64,000 bases of DNA. It comes from Marinobacter litoralis. GTDB taxonomy: Bacteria > Pseudomonadota > Gammaproteobacteria > Pseudomonadales > Oleiphilaceae. Shown piece by piece: positions 29,463 through 37,891 of this stretch. The translations under genes were made by a program, and so were the position numbers. Below the pieces are notes generated by a model that saw only the letters and a program-made list of their open reading frames with translations, had not been told where the DNA came from and did not search any database. The stretch is taken from positions 40,465-104,464 of the forward strand of contig NZ_JAELVS010000008.1 in the NCBI RefSeq assembly GCF_016427555.1, read 5' to 3'. Positions within the stretch are counted from its first letter, which is position 1. Every line of letters starts with the position of its first letter.

Positions 29463-30125
29463 ATGATGGATACGGCTGCCACACTCCGCCCCCGCCGTTC
29501 CTTTATCTTGCCTTTACTATTAGCAGTAACCTTTGCCAGCGCCCTGGAACTCAGCGATCAACTGATGAGTTATGTCCTCAGGGATTTTGGCCAGGAGGCC
29601 CATGAGCGCCTTGAGAACTGGCAGCGGCTGCACGCGCTTGCCGCTAATGCCCCGATCGACCGGCAACTTAAACTGGTCAATTCATTTTTTAATCGTGTTC
29701 GCTTCGTCAGTGACATCCGGCATTGGGGTGAGGAGGATTATTGGGCAACCCCTATTGAATTACTGACCACAAACGGCGGAGATTGCGAAGACTTTTCGAT
29801 TGCAAAGTATCTGACCTTGCGTGCTATGGGCGTTCCCGACGAGCAATTACGGATCGTGTACGTTAAAGCCCTTGAGTTGAACCAGGCCCACATGGTGTTG
29901 GCCTGGTATGAAACCCCGGGTGCAGTTCCTCTGGTGCTCGACAACCTGATAAACGAGATTAAGCCTGCTGACCAACGTACTGATTTAGAACCTGTATATA
30001 GCTTTAACGGCGACGGCCTTTGGCTGAATCAAGAATCCGGTGGACGTTCACGAATTGGCGACGCCAAAAAGCTCGAGCGCTGGCAGGATCTCAATGACCG
30101 GTTAAGCCGCGACCTAACTCCCTGA
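29463..30125 (+). CDS. lapG: LapG-like periplasmic cysteine protease (transglutaminase-like)
   Basis: Bacterial transglutaminase-like cysteine protease. In Pseudomonas, LapG cleaves a large adhesin from the cell surface unless held by the c-di-GMP receptor LapD (family knowledge). Visible: signal segment (about 13-28), conserved WGEEDYWATPIELL, catalytic triad C108 in GGDCEDFS, H143 in QAHMVLAW, D160 in LVLDNL. 220 residues, normal length. TGAGG upstream serves as RBS. No LapD or adhesin gene is adjacent. It starts 5 bp after gspC and is probably co-transcribed with it, an unusual context. Confidence 0.88.
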   Translation: MMDTAATLRPRRSFILPLLLAVTFASALELSDQLMSYVLRDFGQEAHERLENWQRLHALAANAPIDRQLKLVNSFFNRVRFVSDIRHWGEEDYWATPIELLTTNGGDCEDFSIAKYLTLRAMGVPDEQLRIVYVKALELNQAHMVLAWYETPGAVPLVLDNLINEIKPADQRTDLEPVYSFNGDGLWLNQESGGRSRIGDAKKLERWQDLNDRLSRDLTP

Positions 30126-30137
30126 ACCGTCTTTTTA

Positions 30138-30173
30138 CGACAGCTGTCGCAAAATGACAGTCAACTTGTCGCA
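30138..30173 (+). promoter_or_regulatory. Palindrome and tandem TGTCGCA half-sites before the AGPS-like operon
   Basis: A perfect 12-bp palindrome CGACAGCTGTCG (30138-30149) overlaps the first of two TGTCGCA copies (30145-30151 and 30167-30173), which are 22 bp apart, two helical turns. A TGACAG half-site lies between. TATAAT at 30220-30225 may be the -10 of the downstream operon, although no good -35 is visible. This is probably an operator, perhaps for an AraC- or TetR-type regulator; no such gene is adjacent. Confidence 0.42.
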
Positions 30174-30242
30174 CACCGACACACACCTTTGCCCACCACT
30201 CTATAGAATGCCGCTAACTTATAATTCATGGAGTAGGCATAC

Positions 30243-31847
30243 ATGCGACGCTGGAATGGTTGGGGCGATGACAAATTCAACTTGGATATCCCGGAGGGCG
30301 GCCAGGACTTTCTGGCGGAACGTATCGGGCAAGCCAGCGCGCTGAACGACTGCACGTTGGAGCAGGTTTGTGCCAAGGTGCCCGAATCCCGCTTACCGGG
30401 CCTCGACGGTTTGGAACAGCTGATCGACACCAGCGCCGAAACCCGGGTTCGCCATGCCCGTGGTCAGAGCCTTCCAGACTGGCTGGCCATGCGCAGCGGC
30501 GAGATTGGAACCTTTCCCGACGGCGTTGCTCTGCCCAACACCAATTCTGACGTTCAACAACTCCTGAAGTACGCCCAGGATAACGACGTCCACCTCATCC
30601 CCTACGGCGGCGGCACCAGCGTTGCCGGGCATATCAACCCTGTTGATCAGGGTAAACCTGTACTTACGGTCAGCCTGGCCAATATGAATCGACTGATCGA
30701 TCTTGATCGTGAAAGCCAGCTGGCTACATTCGGTGCGGGCACCCCTGGCCCTCTTGTGGAATCTCAGTTGCGCGCTCATGGATATACGCTGGGGCACTTC
30801 CCGCAATCATTCGAGTTGTCCACGATTGGCGGCTGGGTGGCCTCCCGCTCCAGCGGCCAACAATCGTTGCGATACGGCCGCATCGAACAGCTTTTTGCAG
30901 GGGGCCGCATCGAAACGCTTCAGGGCACCCTTGATATCCCAACTATACCAGCTTCAAGCGCCGGCCCCGACATCCGTGAAATGATCCTGGGTTCAGAGGG
31001 TCGTCTTGGCCTGATTACGGAAGTCAAAGCGCGCATCACCCGCCTGCCCGAACACGAACGCTTCCATGTTGTGTTTTTTCCGGATTGGGAAAAAGCACGC
31101 ACAGCGGCCCGCATGCTGGTTCAGAACCGCATTCAGCTGTCGATGCTACGGCTTAGTAACGCGATTGAAACGGAAACCCAGCTGGCATTGGCCGGTCACC
31201 CGGGCCTGATCAGCCTTCTGGAAAAGTTCTTGTCGCTGCGCGGTGCAGACGATGGTAAGTGCATGATGACCTTTGGCGTGACAGGTTCGAAAGAGCAAGC
31301 GTCGGCGAGCCTCAAGCAAGCTCGCAAAGTCTGCAAGGACTACAGCGGCGTGTATACCGGCACAAAGTTGGGCTCTAAGTGGGCCGAAAAACGCTTCACA
31401 ATGCCCTACCTTCGAGAAGCACTTTGGCAGATGGGCTACGCCGTAGATACGCTTGAAACAGCCACCGACTGGGAAAATGTTGACAGCCTGCTGGAAAAGA
31501 TCGAAACCAACCTGCGCACCGGGCTCGCAGATAAGCAGGAGAAATCTCACGTCTTCACGCACTTATCCCATTTTTATGGCCAGGGTTGCTCGATCTACAC
31601 CACCTATGTGTTTCGCGTTGCGGATACTTACCAGGAAACGCTTGAGCGTTGGAAGCACCTGAAAAACACCACTTCCGAAATCATCGTCCGGAACGGCGGC
31701 ACCATCAGCCACCAGCATGGCGTAGGCAAAGACCACGCGCCCTTTATGCCGGTAGAAAAAGGTGAGCTGGGCATGCAAGCCATTCGGGCCTTGACCACCA
31801 GCTTCGACCCGGAAAAACGCCTGAATCCAACAACGCTAGTGGATTGA
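30243..31847 (+). CDS. FAD-dependent alkyl-DHAP-synthase-like oxidoreductase
   Basis: 534 residues of the vanillyl-alcohol-oxidase flavoprotein superfamily, closest in motifs to alkylglycerone-phosphate synthase (AGPS), which replaces the acyl chain of acyl-DHAP by a fatty alcohol to make ether lipids. AGPS-like signatures: RWNGWGDDKF at the very start, PYGGGTSVAGH (PP-loop, near 120), FELSTIGGWVASRSSGQQS near 185, GSEGRLGLIT near 250, and SHQHGVGKDHAPF near 495. GGAG 9 nt upstream supports the ATG. It is first in an operon with a GlpD-like dehydrogenase (7 bp gap) and an FGGY kinase. An alternative is a D-lactate- or glycolate-oxidase-like enzyme, but the two end motifs favour AGPS. Confidence 0.8.
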   Translation: MRRWNGWGDDKFNLDIPEGGQDFLAERIGQASALNDCTLEQVCAKVPESRLPGLDGLEQLIDTSAETRVRHARGQSLPDWLAMRSGEIGTFPDGVALPNTNSDVQQLLKYAQDNDVHLIPYGGGTSVAGHINPVDQGKPVLTVSLANMNRLIDLDRESQLATFGAGTPGPLVESQLRAHGYTLGHFPQSFELSTIGGWVASRSSGQQSLRYGRIEQLFAGGRIETLQGTLDIPTIPASSAGPDIREMILGSEGRLGLITEVKARITRLPEHERFHVVFFPDWEKARTAARMLVQNRIQLSMLRLSNAIETETQLALAGHPGLISLLEKFLSLRGADDGKCMMTFGVTGSKEQASASLKQARKVCKDYSGVYTGTKLGSKWAEKRFTMPYLREALWQMGYAVDTLETATDWENVDSLLEKIETNLRTGLADKQEKSHVFTHLSHFYGQGCSIYTTYVFRVADTYQETLERWKHLKNTTSEIIVRNGGTISHQHGVGKDHAPFMPVEKGELGMQAIRALTTSFDPEKRLNPTTLVD

Positions 31848-31854
31848 CAGGAAA

Positions 31855-33435
31855 ATGGCTAAGACGCGGCAGCAAATCCTGGCAGAGCTGGGTGAAAACG
31901 CACAATTCGATGTGGTCATTGTTGGTGGCGGCATTACCGGGGCGGGCGCGGCCAGAGAGGCCGCCGGCAGCGGTTTGCGCACGCTTTTGGTCGAACAGAA
32001 GGATTTCGCCTGGGGAACATCAAGCCGTTCATCAAAAATGGTGCACGGCGGCCTTCGCTATCTGGGTAGTGGACACATTGGCCTGACTCGCCAAGCCGTG
32101 CGGGAACGCCAACGCCTGATGGAAGAAGCACCCGGGTTGGTTGAACCGTTACCGTTTCTGATGCCTCACTTTAAAGGCAAGTTCCCGGGACCGCGTATTT
32201 TCCAGATTCTGCTGGCCGTGTATGACAAGCTCGCGGGTGTCCGGACACGCGAAAGGCTCACCCCGGGAGAAACTCTGCAGTGGGTGCCCGGGCTTGTAAA
32301 CGAGAATCTGATTGCCACCAGTCGGTTCACCGATGCACTCACCGATGATGCCCGCCTGGTGCAACGCTTAATCGCCGAAGCACAGGCAGCAGGCGCTACA
32401 TGCCTGAACTACGTAGCCGCTACAGCGGTTACCCGAGACCAGAATGGCCATGTAAGCGGTATCGAGCTAACACCCGAAGGCGAACGCAGCATTCACGTTC
32501 AAACCAAGCGTGTTATCAATGCCACCGGAGCATGGGCAGACCAATTGCAAAAGCAAGGTCCTCACGATACGCCCCTGCACATCCGTCCGCTACGCGGCAG
32601 CCACCTGGTGCTTCCGTGGCCTCGGCTGCCGGTTACCTGTGCGGTTTCGCTGCTGCATCCGCAGGATGGCCGCCCGGTATTTGCCTTTCCCTGGCGTGGC
32701 ACAACCGTGCTTGGCACCACCGATCTCGATCACAGCCCCGGTTTGAATGTTGAGCCCAGCATCACGGAAACAGAGGTCGCCTATTTGCTGGAGGTCTCAT
32801 CGAAGCTTTTCCCCGGATCGTCCATCCAAAAACAGGATGTACTGTCGAGCTGGGCAGGTGTGCGCCCCGTTGTGACCAGCGGCGAAGGCAAATCACCTTC
32901 CAAAGAAAACCGCGAACATGCGCTGCGGAGCGACAACGGCTTGGTCAGTGTGGCCGGCGGCAAACTCACAACCTTCCGGCAAATTGCCCGGGAATCGTTA
33001 ATCGCCGCCTTCGATGGCAATGAAACAGTTTTAAGAGACACCCAGGCTCGTGTTTTCACGGCGCCTTCCGGGATCGACAGGCACGAGAATATAAGCAGAC
33101 TCACCTGGAATCGACTGAAAGGCTTTTACGGTCAAGATCTCGCGTCGATGCTGTCTGAAAAAACCTGCGAACATGTGGATGGCACCCGAACGCTGTGGGC
33201 AGAGCTGGAGTGGGCCTGCACCCGTGAGCAGGTTGTTCATCTGGATGATTTGTTGCTTCGCAGAACGCGACTTGGGCTGGTGCTGCCGAAAGGTGCTGAA
33301 GCTTTTCTTCCAGCACTTCGGCAACGTTGCCAGCCGTTGCTTGGTTGGAGTGATACGCAGTGGCAGCAGGAAGTTGACCGCTACCTGACGCTGTACCGCC
33401 AATCCTACAGCTTGCCAACAACCGGAGGCGCATGA
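31855..33435 (+). CDS. GlpD-like FAD-dependent glycerol-3-phosphate dehydrogenase/oxidase
   Basis: 526 residues. FAD motif VVIVGGGITGAGAAREAA near residue 19, then GTSSRSSKMVHGGLRYL, the GlpD hallmark, and RPLRGSHLVLPW near 243, with a C-terminal alpha-helical DAO domain. It would convert glycerol-3-phosphate (or an alkyl- or acyl-substituted analogue) to the DHAP form and pass electrons to quinone. AGGA directly precedes the ATG. It is probably not the housekeeping GlpD, because the usual glpF/K/R genes are absent and an AGPS-like gene precedes it; this is an inference from context. Confidence 0.85.
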   Translation: MAKTRQQILAELGENAQFDVVIVGGGITGAGAAREAAGSGLRTLLVEQKDFAWGTSSRSSKMVHGGLRYLGSGHIGLTRQAVRERQRLMEEAPGLVEPLPFLMPHFKGKFPGPRIFQILLAVYDKLAGVRTRERLTPGETLQWVPGLVNENLIATSRFTDALTDDARLVQRLIAEAQAAGATCLNYVAATAVTRDQNGHVSGIELTPEGERSIHVQTKRVINATGAWADQLQKQGPHDTPLHIRPLRGSHLVLPWPRLPVTCAVSLLHPQDGRPVFAFPWRGTTVLGTTDLDHSPGLNVEPSITETEVAYLLEVSSKLFPGSSIQKQDVLSSWAGVRPVVTSGEGKSPSKENREHALRSDNGLVSVAGGKLTTFRQIARESLIAAFDGNETVLRDTQARVFTAPSGIDRHENISRLTWNRLKGFYGQDLASMLSEKTCEHVDGTRTLWAELEWACTREQVVHLDDLLLRRTRLGLVLPKGAEAFLPALRQRCQPLLGWSDTQWQQEVDRYLTLYRQSYSLPTTGGA

Positions 33436-33436
33436 G

Positions 33437-34996
33437 ATGGCAGATGACGCTCTTATTTTAGCCATCGATAATGGCACCCAAAGTGTTCGTGCACTGTTGT
33501 TCGACAAACAAGGAAATCTGGTCGGCAAAGGCAAACAGGAGATTGAACCCTACTTCTCCGAACAGCCGGGCTGGGCCGAACAGCACCCGGAGTATTTTTG
33601 GCACAATATGGGGTTGGCTTGTCAGGCTCTGTGGCAGAGCACCACCGCCAAGCCAAAGCAGGTTCTGGGCGTAACCGTAACGACTCAGCGTGGTACGGTG
33701 ATTAATCTCGACAAAAACGGAAAGCCTCTCCGCCCCGCCATCATCTGGCTGGACCAACGACACGCAAAAGTAGACGGTCCAGTAAAGGGTGTTTGGGGTG
33801 CCCTGTTCAAACTGATCGGCGCCGAAGAGCCAATCAAACGCTTTCGGGAAAAAACACAAGCCAACTGGATCATACAAAACCAACCCGACATCTGGGCGAA
33901 AACCTACAAATACTTATTGCTTTCAGGCTATCTGAACTACCGCCTAACCGGTGAATACCGGGATTCTACCGGTAGCCAGGTGGGCTACCTGCCGTTTGAT
34001 TACAAGAAACATCGCTGGGCGGGCAAACATGATTTTAAGTGGCAGATCACCCCGATTACCCGCGGCATGTTACCGGAGCTGGTCAAGCCCGGAGAAAAGC
34101 TTGGTGAGCTACTTCCGGAAGCCGCCGAACATATGGGGCTGCCAGCAGGCTTGCCCGTTATCGCGGCTGCGTCAGACAAGGCATGCGAGATCCTCGGTTC
34201 CGGCGGCCTGTCGCCCGACACCGCGTGCATGAGTTACGGCACAACCGCCACGATCAATACCACTAACCGTAAATACGTCGAGCCAACCCGCCTGATGCCG
34301 CCCTACCCCTCTGCACTACCGGGCCATTACTCGTCAGAAGTGATGATCTATCGGGGCTTTTGGATGGTGAGTTGGTTCAAACAGGAATTCGGTTTGCGCG
34401 AGCAGCGCATCGCCGAGAAAAAGGGCATCGAAGCCGAAGCGCTGTTCGACGAGCTGGTCAATTCCGTGCCCCCGGGTTCTATGGGGCTGATGCTGCAACC
34501 CTACTGGAGCCCTGGTGTGCGCCAGCCGGGGCCCGAAGCCAAAGGTTCCATTATCGGCTTTGGTGATGTGCATACACGCGCCCACATCTATCGAGCAATT
34601 CTGGAAGGCTTGGCTTATGCCTTGCGAGAAGGAAAAGAAAGGCTCGCAAAACGGAATGGGAAAGCCATCAAGCGCTTGCGGGTGGCTGGCGGCGGCTCTC
34701 AAAGTGACGCTGCCATGCAGCTAACCGCAGATATCTTCGGGCTTCCCGCAGAGCGACCACACACCTACGAAACATCAGGCCTGGGCGCTGCGATCGATGC
34801 CTCGGTAGGCTTGGGCTTACACCCTGATTTCAAAACGGCGGTGCGTGCGATGACACGAGTGGGCGACGTTTTTGAACCATCGAACGAAGCCTCCGCCCTA
34901 TATGAGCAACTGTATTCGGATGTGTATCTGGAAATGTATGACCGTTTACAACCCCTGTACCGGAAGATTCGCAAAATCACCGGATACCCCAAATAA
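33437..34996 (+). CDS. FGGY-family carbohydrate kinase
   Basis: 519 residues with the two FGGY domains: phosphate-1 motif AIDNGTQSVRALLFD at the N-terminus, WLDQRH, SYGTTATI near residue 265, and the C-terminal adenosine motif RVAGGGSQSDAAMQL. Family members phosphorylate glycerol, xylulose, gluconate and similar polyols. One base separates it from the upstream dehydrogenase gene and a GGAGG site precedes the ATG, so all three genes form one operon. In this context glycerol, dihydroxyacetone or an alkylglycerol is a plausible substrate; the sequence alone does not decide. Confidence 0.86.
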   Translation: MADDALILAIDNGTQSVRALLFDKQGNLVGKGKQEIEPYFSEQPGWAEQHPEYFWHNMGLACQALWQSTTAKPKQVLGVTVTTQRGTVINLDKNGKPLRPAIIWLDQRHAKVDGPVKGVWGALFKLIGAEEPIKRFREKTQANWIIQNQPDIWAKTYKYLLLSGYLNYRLTGEYRDSTGSQVGYLPFDYKKHRWAGKHDFKWQITPITRGMLPELVKPGEKLGELLPEAAEHMGLPAGLPVIAAASDKACEILGSGGLSPDTACMSYGTTATINTTNRKYVEPTRLMPPYPSALPGHYSSEVMIYRGFWMVSWFKQEFGLREQRIAEKKGIEAEALFDELVNSVPPGSMGLMLQPYWSPGVRQPGPEAKGSIIGFGDVHTRAHIYRAILEGLAYALREGKERLAKRNGKAIKRLRVAGGGSQSDAAMQLTADIFGLPAERPHTYETSGLGAAIDASVGLGLHPDFKTAVRAMTRVGDVFEPSNEASALYEQLYSDVYLEMYDRLQPLYRKIRKITGYPK

Positions 34997-35048
34997 ACGG
35001 CGTGGCGACCGCTGTGGCGCTATGGGTTATTGCCTATCAAAAAAAACT

Positions 35049-35253
35049 TTGCAAACTCATCCAGTACGGGTACAGTGCTGATCGTTGGAAAGATTTAGCA
35101 AAGCATTCATCAATAAGACGTATCCTGTTGTCATCAGTAGTGCATCGTCCTGTTTTTGATCACGCAAGTTTTTTGTTTCCGCACAACCCGCTGATCTAAC
35201 ACTACAAAGTCGATTAGACAGCCATTAAAATGATTGAGTTCAGGATTAAAGAT
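35049..35253 (+). promoter_or_regulatory. Candidate promoter and long 5' leader of cspA
   Basis: TTGCAA (35049-35054), 16 nt, TACAGT (35071-35076) is a reasonable sigma-70 promoter. Transcription from it would give a leader of about 170 nt before the cold-shock gene, similar in length to the thermosensing leaders of E. coli cspA. The rest of the 257-bp gap 34997-35253 shows no other feature. Confidence 0.35.
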
Positions 35254-35460
35254 ATGTCTACTGTTACCGGTACTGTTAAGTTTTTCAACGAATCCAAAGG
35301 TTTTGGTTTTATTACTCGCGAAGGCGGCCCTGACGTTTTCGTTCACTACAGCGCCATCCAAGGCGGCGGATTCAAGACTCTGGCAGAAGGCCAGCAGGTT
35401 GAGTTCACCGTAACTCAGGGCCAGAAAGGTCCTCAGGCGGAAAACGTAGTAGGTCTGTAA
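35254..35460 (+). CDS. cspA: Cold-shock protein, CspA family
   Basis: 68-residue single cold-shock domain RNA chaperone. RNP1 KGFGFI and RNP2 VFVHYSAI are both present, and the sequence opens with [17 protein letters not shown]. The start is the ATG at 35254 with AGGA 8 nt upstream; an in-frame ATG 24 nt earlier has no site. A perfect terminator follows 21 bp after the stop, so it is monocistronic. A long leader may make it temperature responsive. Which of the several Csp paralogues it is cannot be told. Confidence 0.94.
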   Translation: MSTVTGTVKFFNESKGFGFITREGGPDVFVHYSAIQGGGFKTLAEGQQVEFTVTQGQKGPQAENVVGL

Positions 35461-35481
35461 TTTACAGCCCTCTAGCGTTTT

Positions 35482-35507
35482 AAAAAGGCAGCTTCGGCTG
35501 CCTTTTT
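35482..35507. terminator. Bidirectional intrinsic terminator after cspA
   Basis: AAAAAGGCAGC (35482-35492), TTCG tetraloop, GCTGCCTTTTT (35497-35507): perfect 11-bp stem with T-runs on both strands. Confidence 0.93.
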
Positions 35508-35592
35508 GCGTATATGGCTTATAATCCCCCTTCCCTCTCGACATACTCCGACCAGCGCAACCACAGCAGAAACTATCGGATAACATAACCCC

Positions 35593-36453
35593 ATGAAGAT
35601 ACCTAAGCGATTACAGCCCCTTGTCGATGACGGTATGGTAGACGAAGTGCTGTATCAGTTAATGAGCGGGAAAGAGGCTCAAGTTTTCGTGGTGCGTTGC
35701 GGTGATAGCGTGCGCTGCGCAAAAGTTTACAAAGAGGCGAAGAAGCGTAGCTTCAAACAAGCGGTTCAATATCAGGAAGGCCGAAAAGTACGAAACAGCC
35801 GCCGGGCTCGGGCGATGAGCAAGAAGACCCGTTACGGCCAGAGAGAGCAGGAAGATGCGTGGCTCAACGCGGAAGTTGATGCCCTCTACCGTCTTGCGCA
35901 AGCCGGGGTACGAGTGCCGGAGCCTTTCGGCTTCGTTGACGGTGTACTTCTGATGGAAATGATCGCCGATGAAGACGGAAAAGCGGCTCCGCGATTAGAC
36001 AATGTGGTACTAACACCGGAGCAAGCTAAGGTTTACCATAGCCAGGTTATATCCGATGTGGTTCGTATGTTGTGCGCAGGATTGATCCATGGCGACTTGT
36101 CCGAATTTAACGTTCTTGTCGATCCGGAAGGCCCGGTCATCATCGACTTACCCCAAGCGGTTAATGCCTCGGGAAACAATAACGCCGAGCGAATGCTAGA
36201 GCGCGATATCGACAACATGCGCCGCTATTTCGGGCGCTTTGCTCCCGAACTGTTAAATACCGACTATGGTAAAGAAATCTGGGCGCTTTATGAGGCGGGA
36301 GACCTTCACCCGCACACCGAACTTACCGGTTGTTTTGAACACAATACCCAAGCAGCGGATGTAAATGAACTCATCGAGATCATCGAATCCGCGAAGGAAG
36401 AAGAACGAGATCGCCAGGAACGTCTGCAAGCGGCGGAAGCCGGTACTGATTAA
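35593..36453 (+). CDS. RIO-type serine protein kinase
   Basis: 286 residues. Atypical protein kinase of the RIO family: ATP lysine in CAKVYKEA near residue 45, catalytic loop LIHGDLSEFNVLV near 165, and metal-binding loop VIIDLPQAV. The basic stretch KVRNSRRARAMSKKTRYGQ is characteristic of RIO kinases. Eukaryotic and archaeal RIO kinases act in small-subunit ribosome maturation; bacterial roles are poorly known. The coiled, acidic C-terminus ends in EEERDRQERLQAAEA. It precedes a DUF3581 gene by 9 bp and rsuA lies beyond that, so its neighbours fit a ribosome-linked role. Confidence 0.88.
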   Translation: MKIPKRLQPLVDDGMVDEVLYQLMSGKEAQVFVVRCGDSVRCAKVYKEAKKRSFKQAVQYQEGRKVRNSRRARAMSKKTRYGQREQEDAWLNAEVDALYRLAQAGVRVPEPFGFVDGVLLMEMIADEDGKAAPRLDNVVLTPEQAKVYHSQVISDVVRMLCAGLIHGDLSEFNVLVDPEGPVIIDLPQAVNASGNNNAERMLERDIDNMRRYFGRFAPELLNTDYGKEIWALYEAGDLHPHTELTGCFEHNTQAADVNELIEIIESAKEEERDRQERLQAAEAGTD

Positions 36454-36462
36454 AGGAACACT

Positions 36463-37173
36463 ATGTTTTTAGACCGCTTTTACTCTATCGAGAATGAACG
36501 CATTATCATCACAGCGCGTCAGGCGAGCCTCTTTGCCAAGGAAGTAGCCGAAGACTTCAATCCAATCCACGATGTGGATGCACGCCGCTTCTGCGTGCCG
36601 GGCGATCTTCTGTTTGCCATCGTGTTGTCACGGTTTGGCCTGTCCAGCTCTATGACCTTCAAATTTCAGAACCTGCTGGGCGCTGAGGTGCCACTGGAAT
36701 TTCGTGAAAGCGCAGATGGTACGATAGAAGCATGCGATGAGGCGGGAAAAGTCTACATTGAAGTGAGCCGCAGCGGCGAGCAAACCCACGATGAAAACGC
36801 CATCGAAGAATTTATCCGCTGCTACGTTTCAACATCCGGCAAAAACTTTCCTCACACACTGAAACCTCTGATGGAGTCTCACGGTGTGATGTTCAATCCG
36901 GATCGCCCGATGGTGATGTACCAAAGCATGAGCCTTACGCTCAAGCAGCTGGACACCTCTAATCCGGACTTGCAGTTGAGCAACACCAAACTGGAAGCGG
37001 CTGGCAAACGCGGTAACGTGACGCTGGATTACGATCTGCTGTCGCACGGTCAACCTGTGGGTGAAGTTTCCAAACACATCATGCTTGGCGGCCTTCGGGA
37101 ATATTGCCCGCAGGCTATGGAGCAGGTTATTGAAGAGTTTTATCGCCTGAAAGCGAAGGGTACGGGCGCTTAA
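36463..37173 (+). CDS. DUF3581 family protein, hot-dog-like
   Basis: 236 residues, recognised as DUF3581, a gammaproteobacterial family without assigned function. The N-terminal segment AEDFNPIHDVDARRFCVPGDLL closely resembles the active-site region of MaoC-type (R)-hydratases (D-x-NPIH followed by a glycine and aliphatic helix), suggesting a hot-dog fold; this is my reading, not established. AAAGGAAC before the ATG acts as RBS. It is packed between the RIO kinase (9 bp) and rsuA (13 bp), so co-expressed with them. Confidence 0.75.
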   Translation: MFLDRFYSIENERIIITARQASLFAKEVAEDFNPIHDVDARRFCVPGDLLFAIVLSRFGLSSSMTFKFQNLLGAEVPLEFRESADGTIEACDEAGKVYIEVSRSGEQTHDENAIEEFIRCYVSTSGKNFPHTLKPLMESHGVMFNPDRPMVMYQSMSLTLKQLDTSNPDLQLSNTKLEAAGKRGNVTLDYDLLSHGQPVGEVSKHIMLGGLREYCPQAMEQVIEEFYRLKAKGTGA

Positions 37174-37186
37174 ACAGCCTTTCCAC

Positions 37187-37879
37187 ATGAAGTTATCCCG
37201 TATTGTCAGCAATCAAAACGGCGTGAGTCGAAAACGCGCTAACGCCTTGATTGCCACCGGGCGCGTGGCTATAAACGGTCATCTATGCCGGGATGCCCAG
37301 CAAGACGTCAGCGAGTTTTGCGCGGTCACCGTCGATGGAAAAACCATTCAGCAAGCCCGGCCTTCTCGCTACCTCATGCTCAATAAACCTGCGGGCTATT
37401 TGAGCGCAACCATCGACGATACCCATCCAACCGTACTTGAGCTGATTGCCCCCAATCTTCATGACGATCTGCATATAGGGGGTCGCCTGGACCGGGCCAG
37501 CACTGGCCTACTGATTCTGACGAACGATGGCAACTGGTCTCGCCGGCTAACGGAACCGGTCGTCAAAATTCCAAAAGTGTATCGCGTAACCACTGAACAC
37601 CCGATCACGGAAGAGGCACACCGGCGCTTTGCAGAAGGTATCTGGTTTGAATACGAGCAACTCACTACAACGCCCGCGCAGATCGAAAACATTCACGAGC
37701 GGGAAGCCCGGGTAACCATTTACGAAGGCCGCTACCATCAGGTGAAGCGCATGTTTCATGCCGTTGGCAACAGAGTCACCTCGCTGCATCGAGAGCAAAT
37801 GGGCAAGATTCAACTCTGCGACACGCTACCTCCCGGCCAGTACCGCCCTCTCACGGCCGAAGAAATTGCATCGGTTTGA
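37187..37879 (+). CDS. rsuA: Ribosomal pseudouridine synthase, RsuA family
   Basis: 230 residues: N-terminal S4 RNA-binding domain (KLSRIVSNQNGVSRKRANALIATG), catalytic motif GRLDRASTGLLILTNDG with the essential Asp near residue 102, and C-terminal YEGRYHQVKRMFHAVGN and LPPGQYRPLTAEEIASV, which match E. coli RsuA (16S rRNA pseudouridine 516) closely. RluB/E/F paralogues share the motifs, so the exact target is somewhat uncertain. It converges on rlmA with only 12 bp between the stops and no terminator. Confidence 0.87.
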   Translation: MKLSRIVSNQNGVSRKRANALIATGRVAINGHLCRDAQQDVSEFCAVTVDGKTIQQARPSRYLMLNKPAGYLSATIDDTHPTVLELIAPNLHDDLHIGGRLDRASTGLLILTNDGNWSRRLTEPVVKIPKVYRVTTEHPITEEAHRRFAEGIWFEYEQLTTTPAQIENIHEREARVTIYEGRYHQVKRMFHAVGNRVTSLHREQMGKIQLCDTLPPGQYRPLTAEEIASV

Positions 37880-37891
37880 AATCCGCCGAAC

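Noticed and set aside
30160..30200. A sigma-54 promoter before the AGPS-like operon
   Set aside because: The -24/-12 GG and GC pairs are not present at the required spacing.
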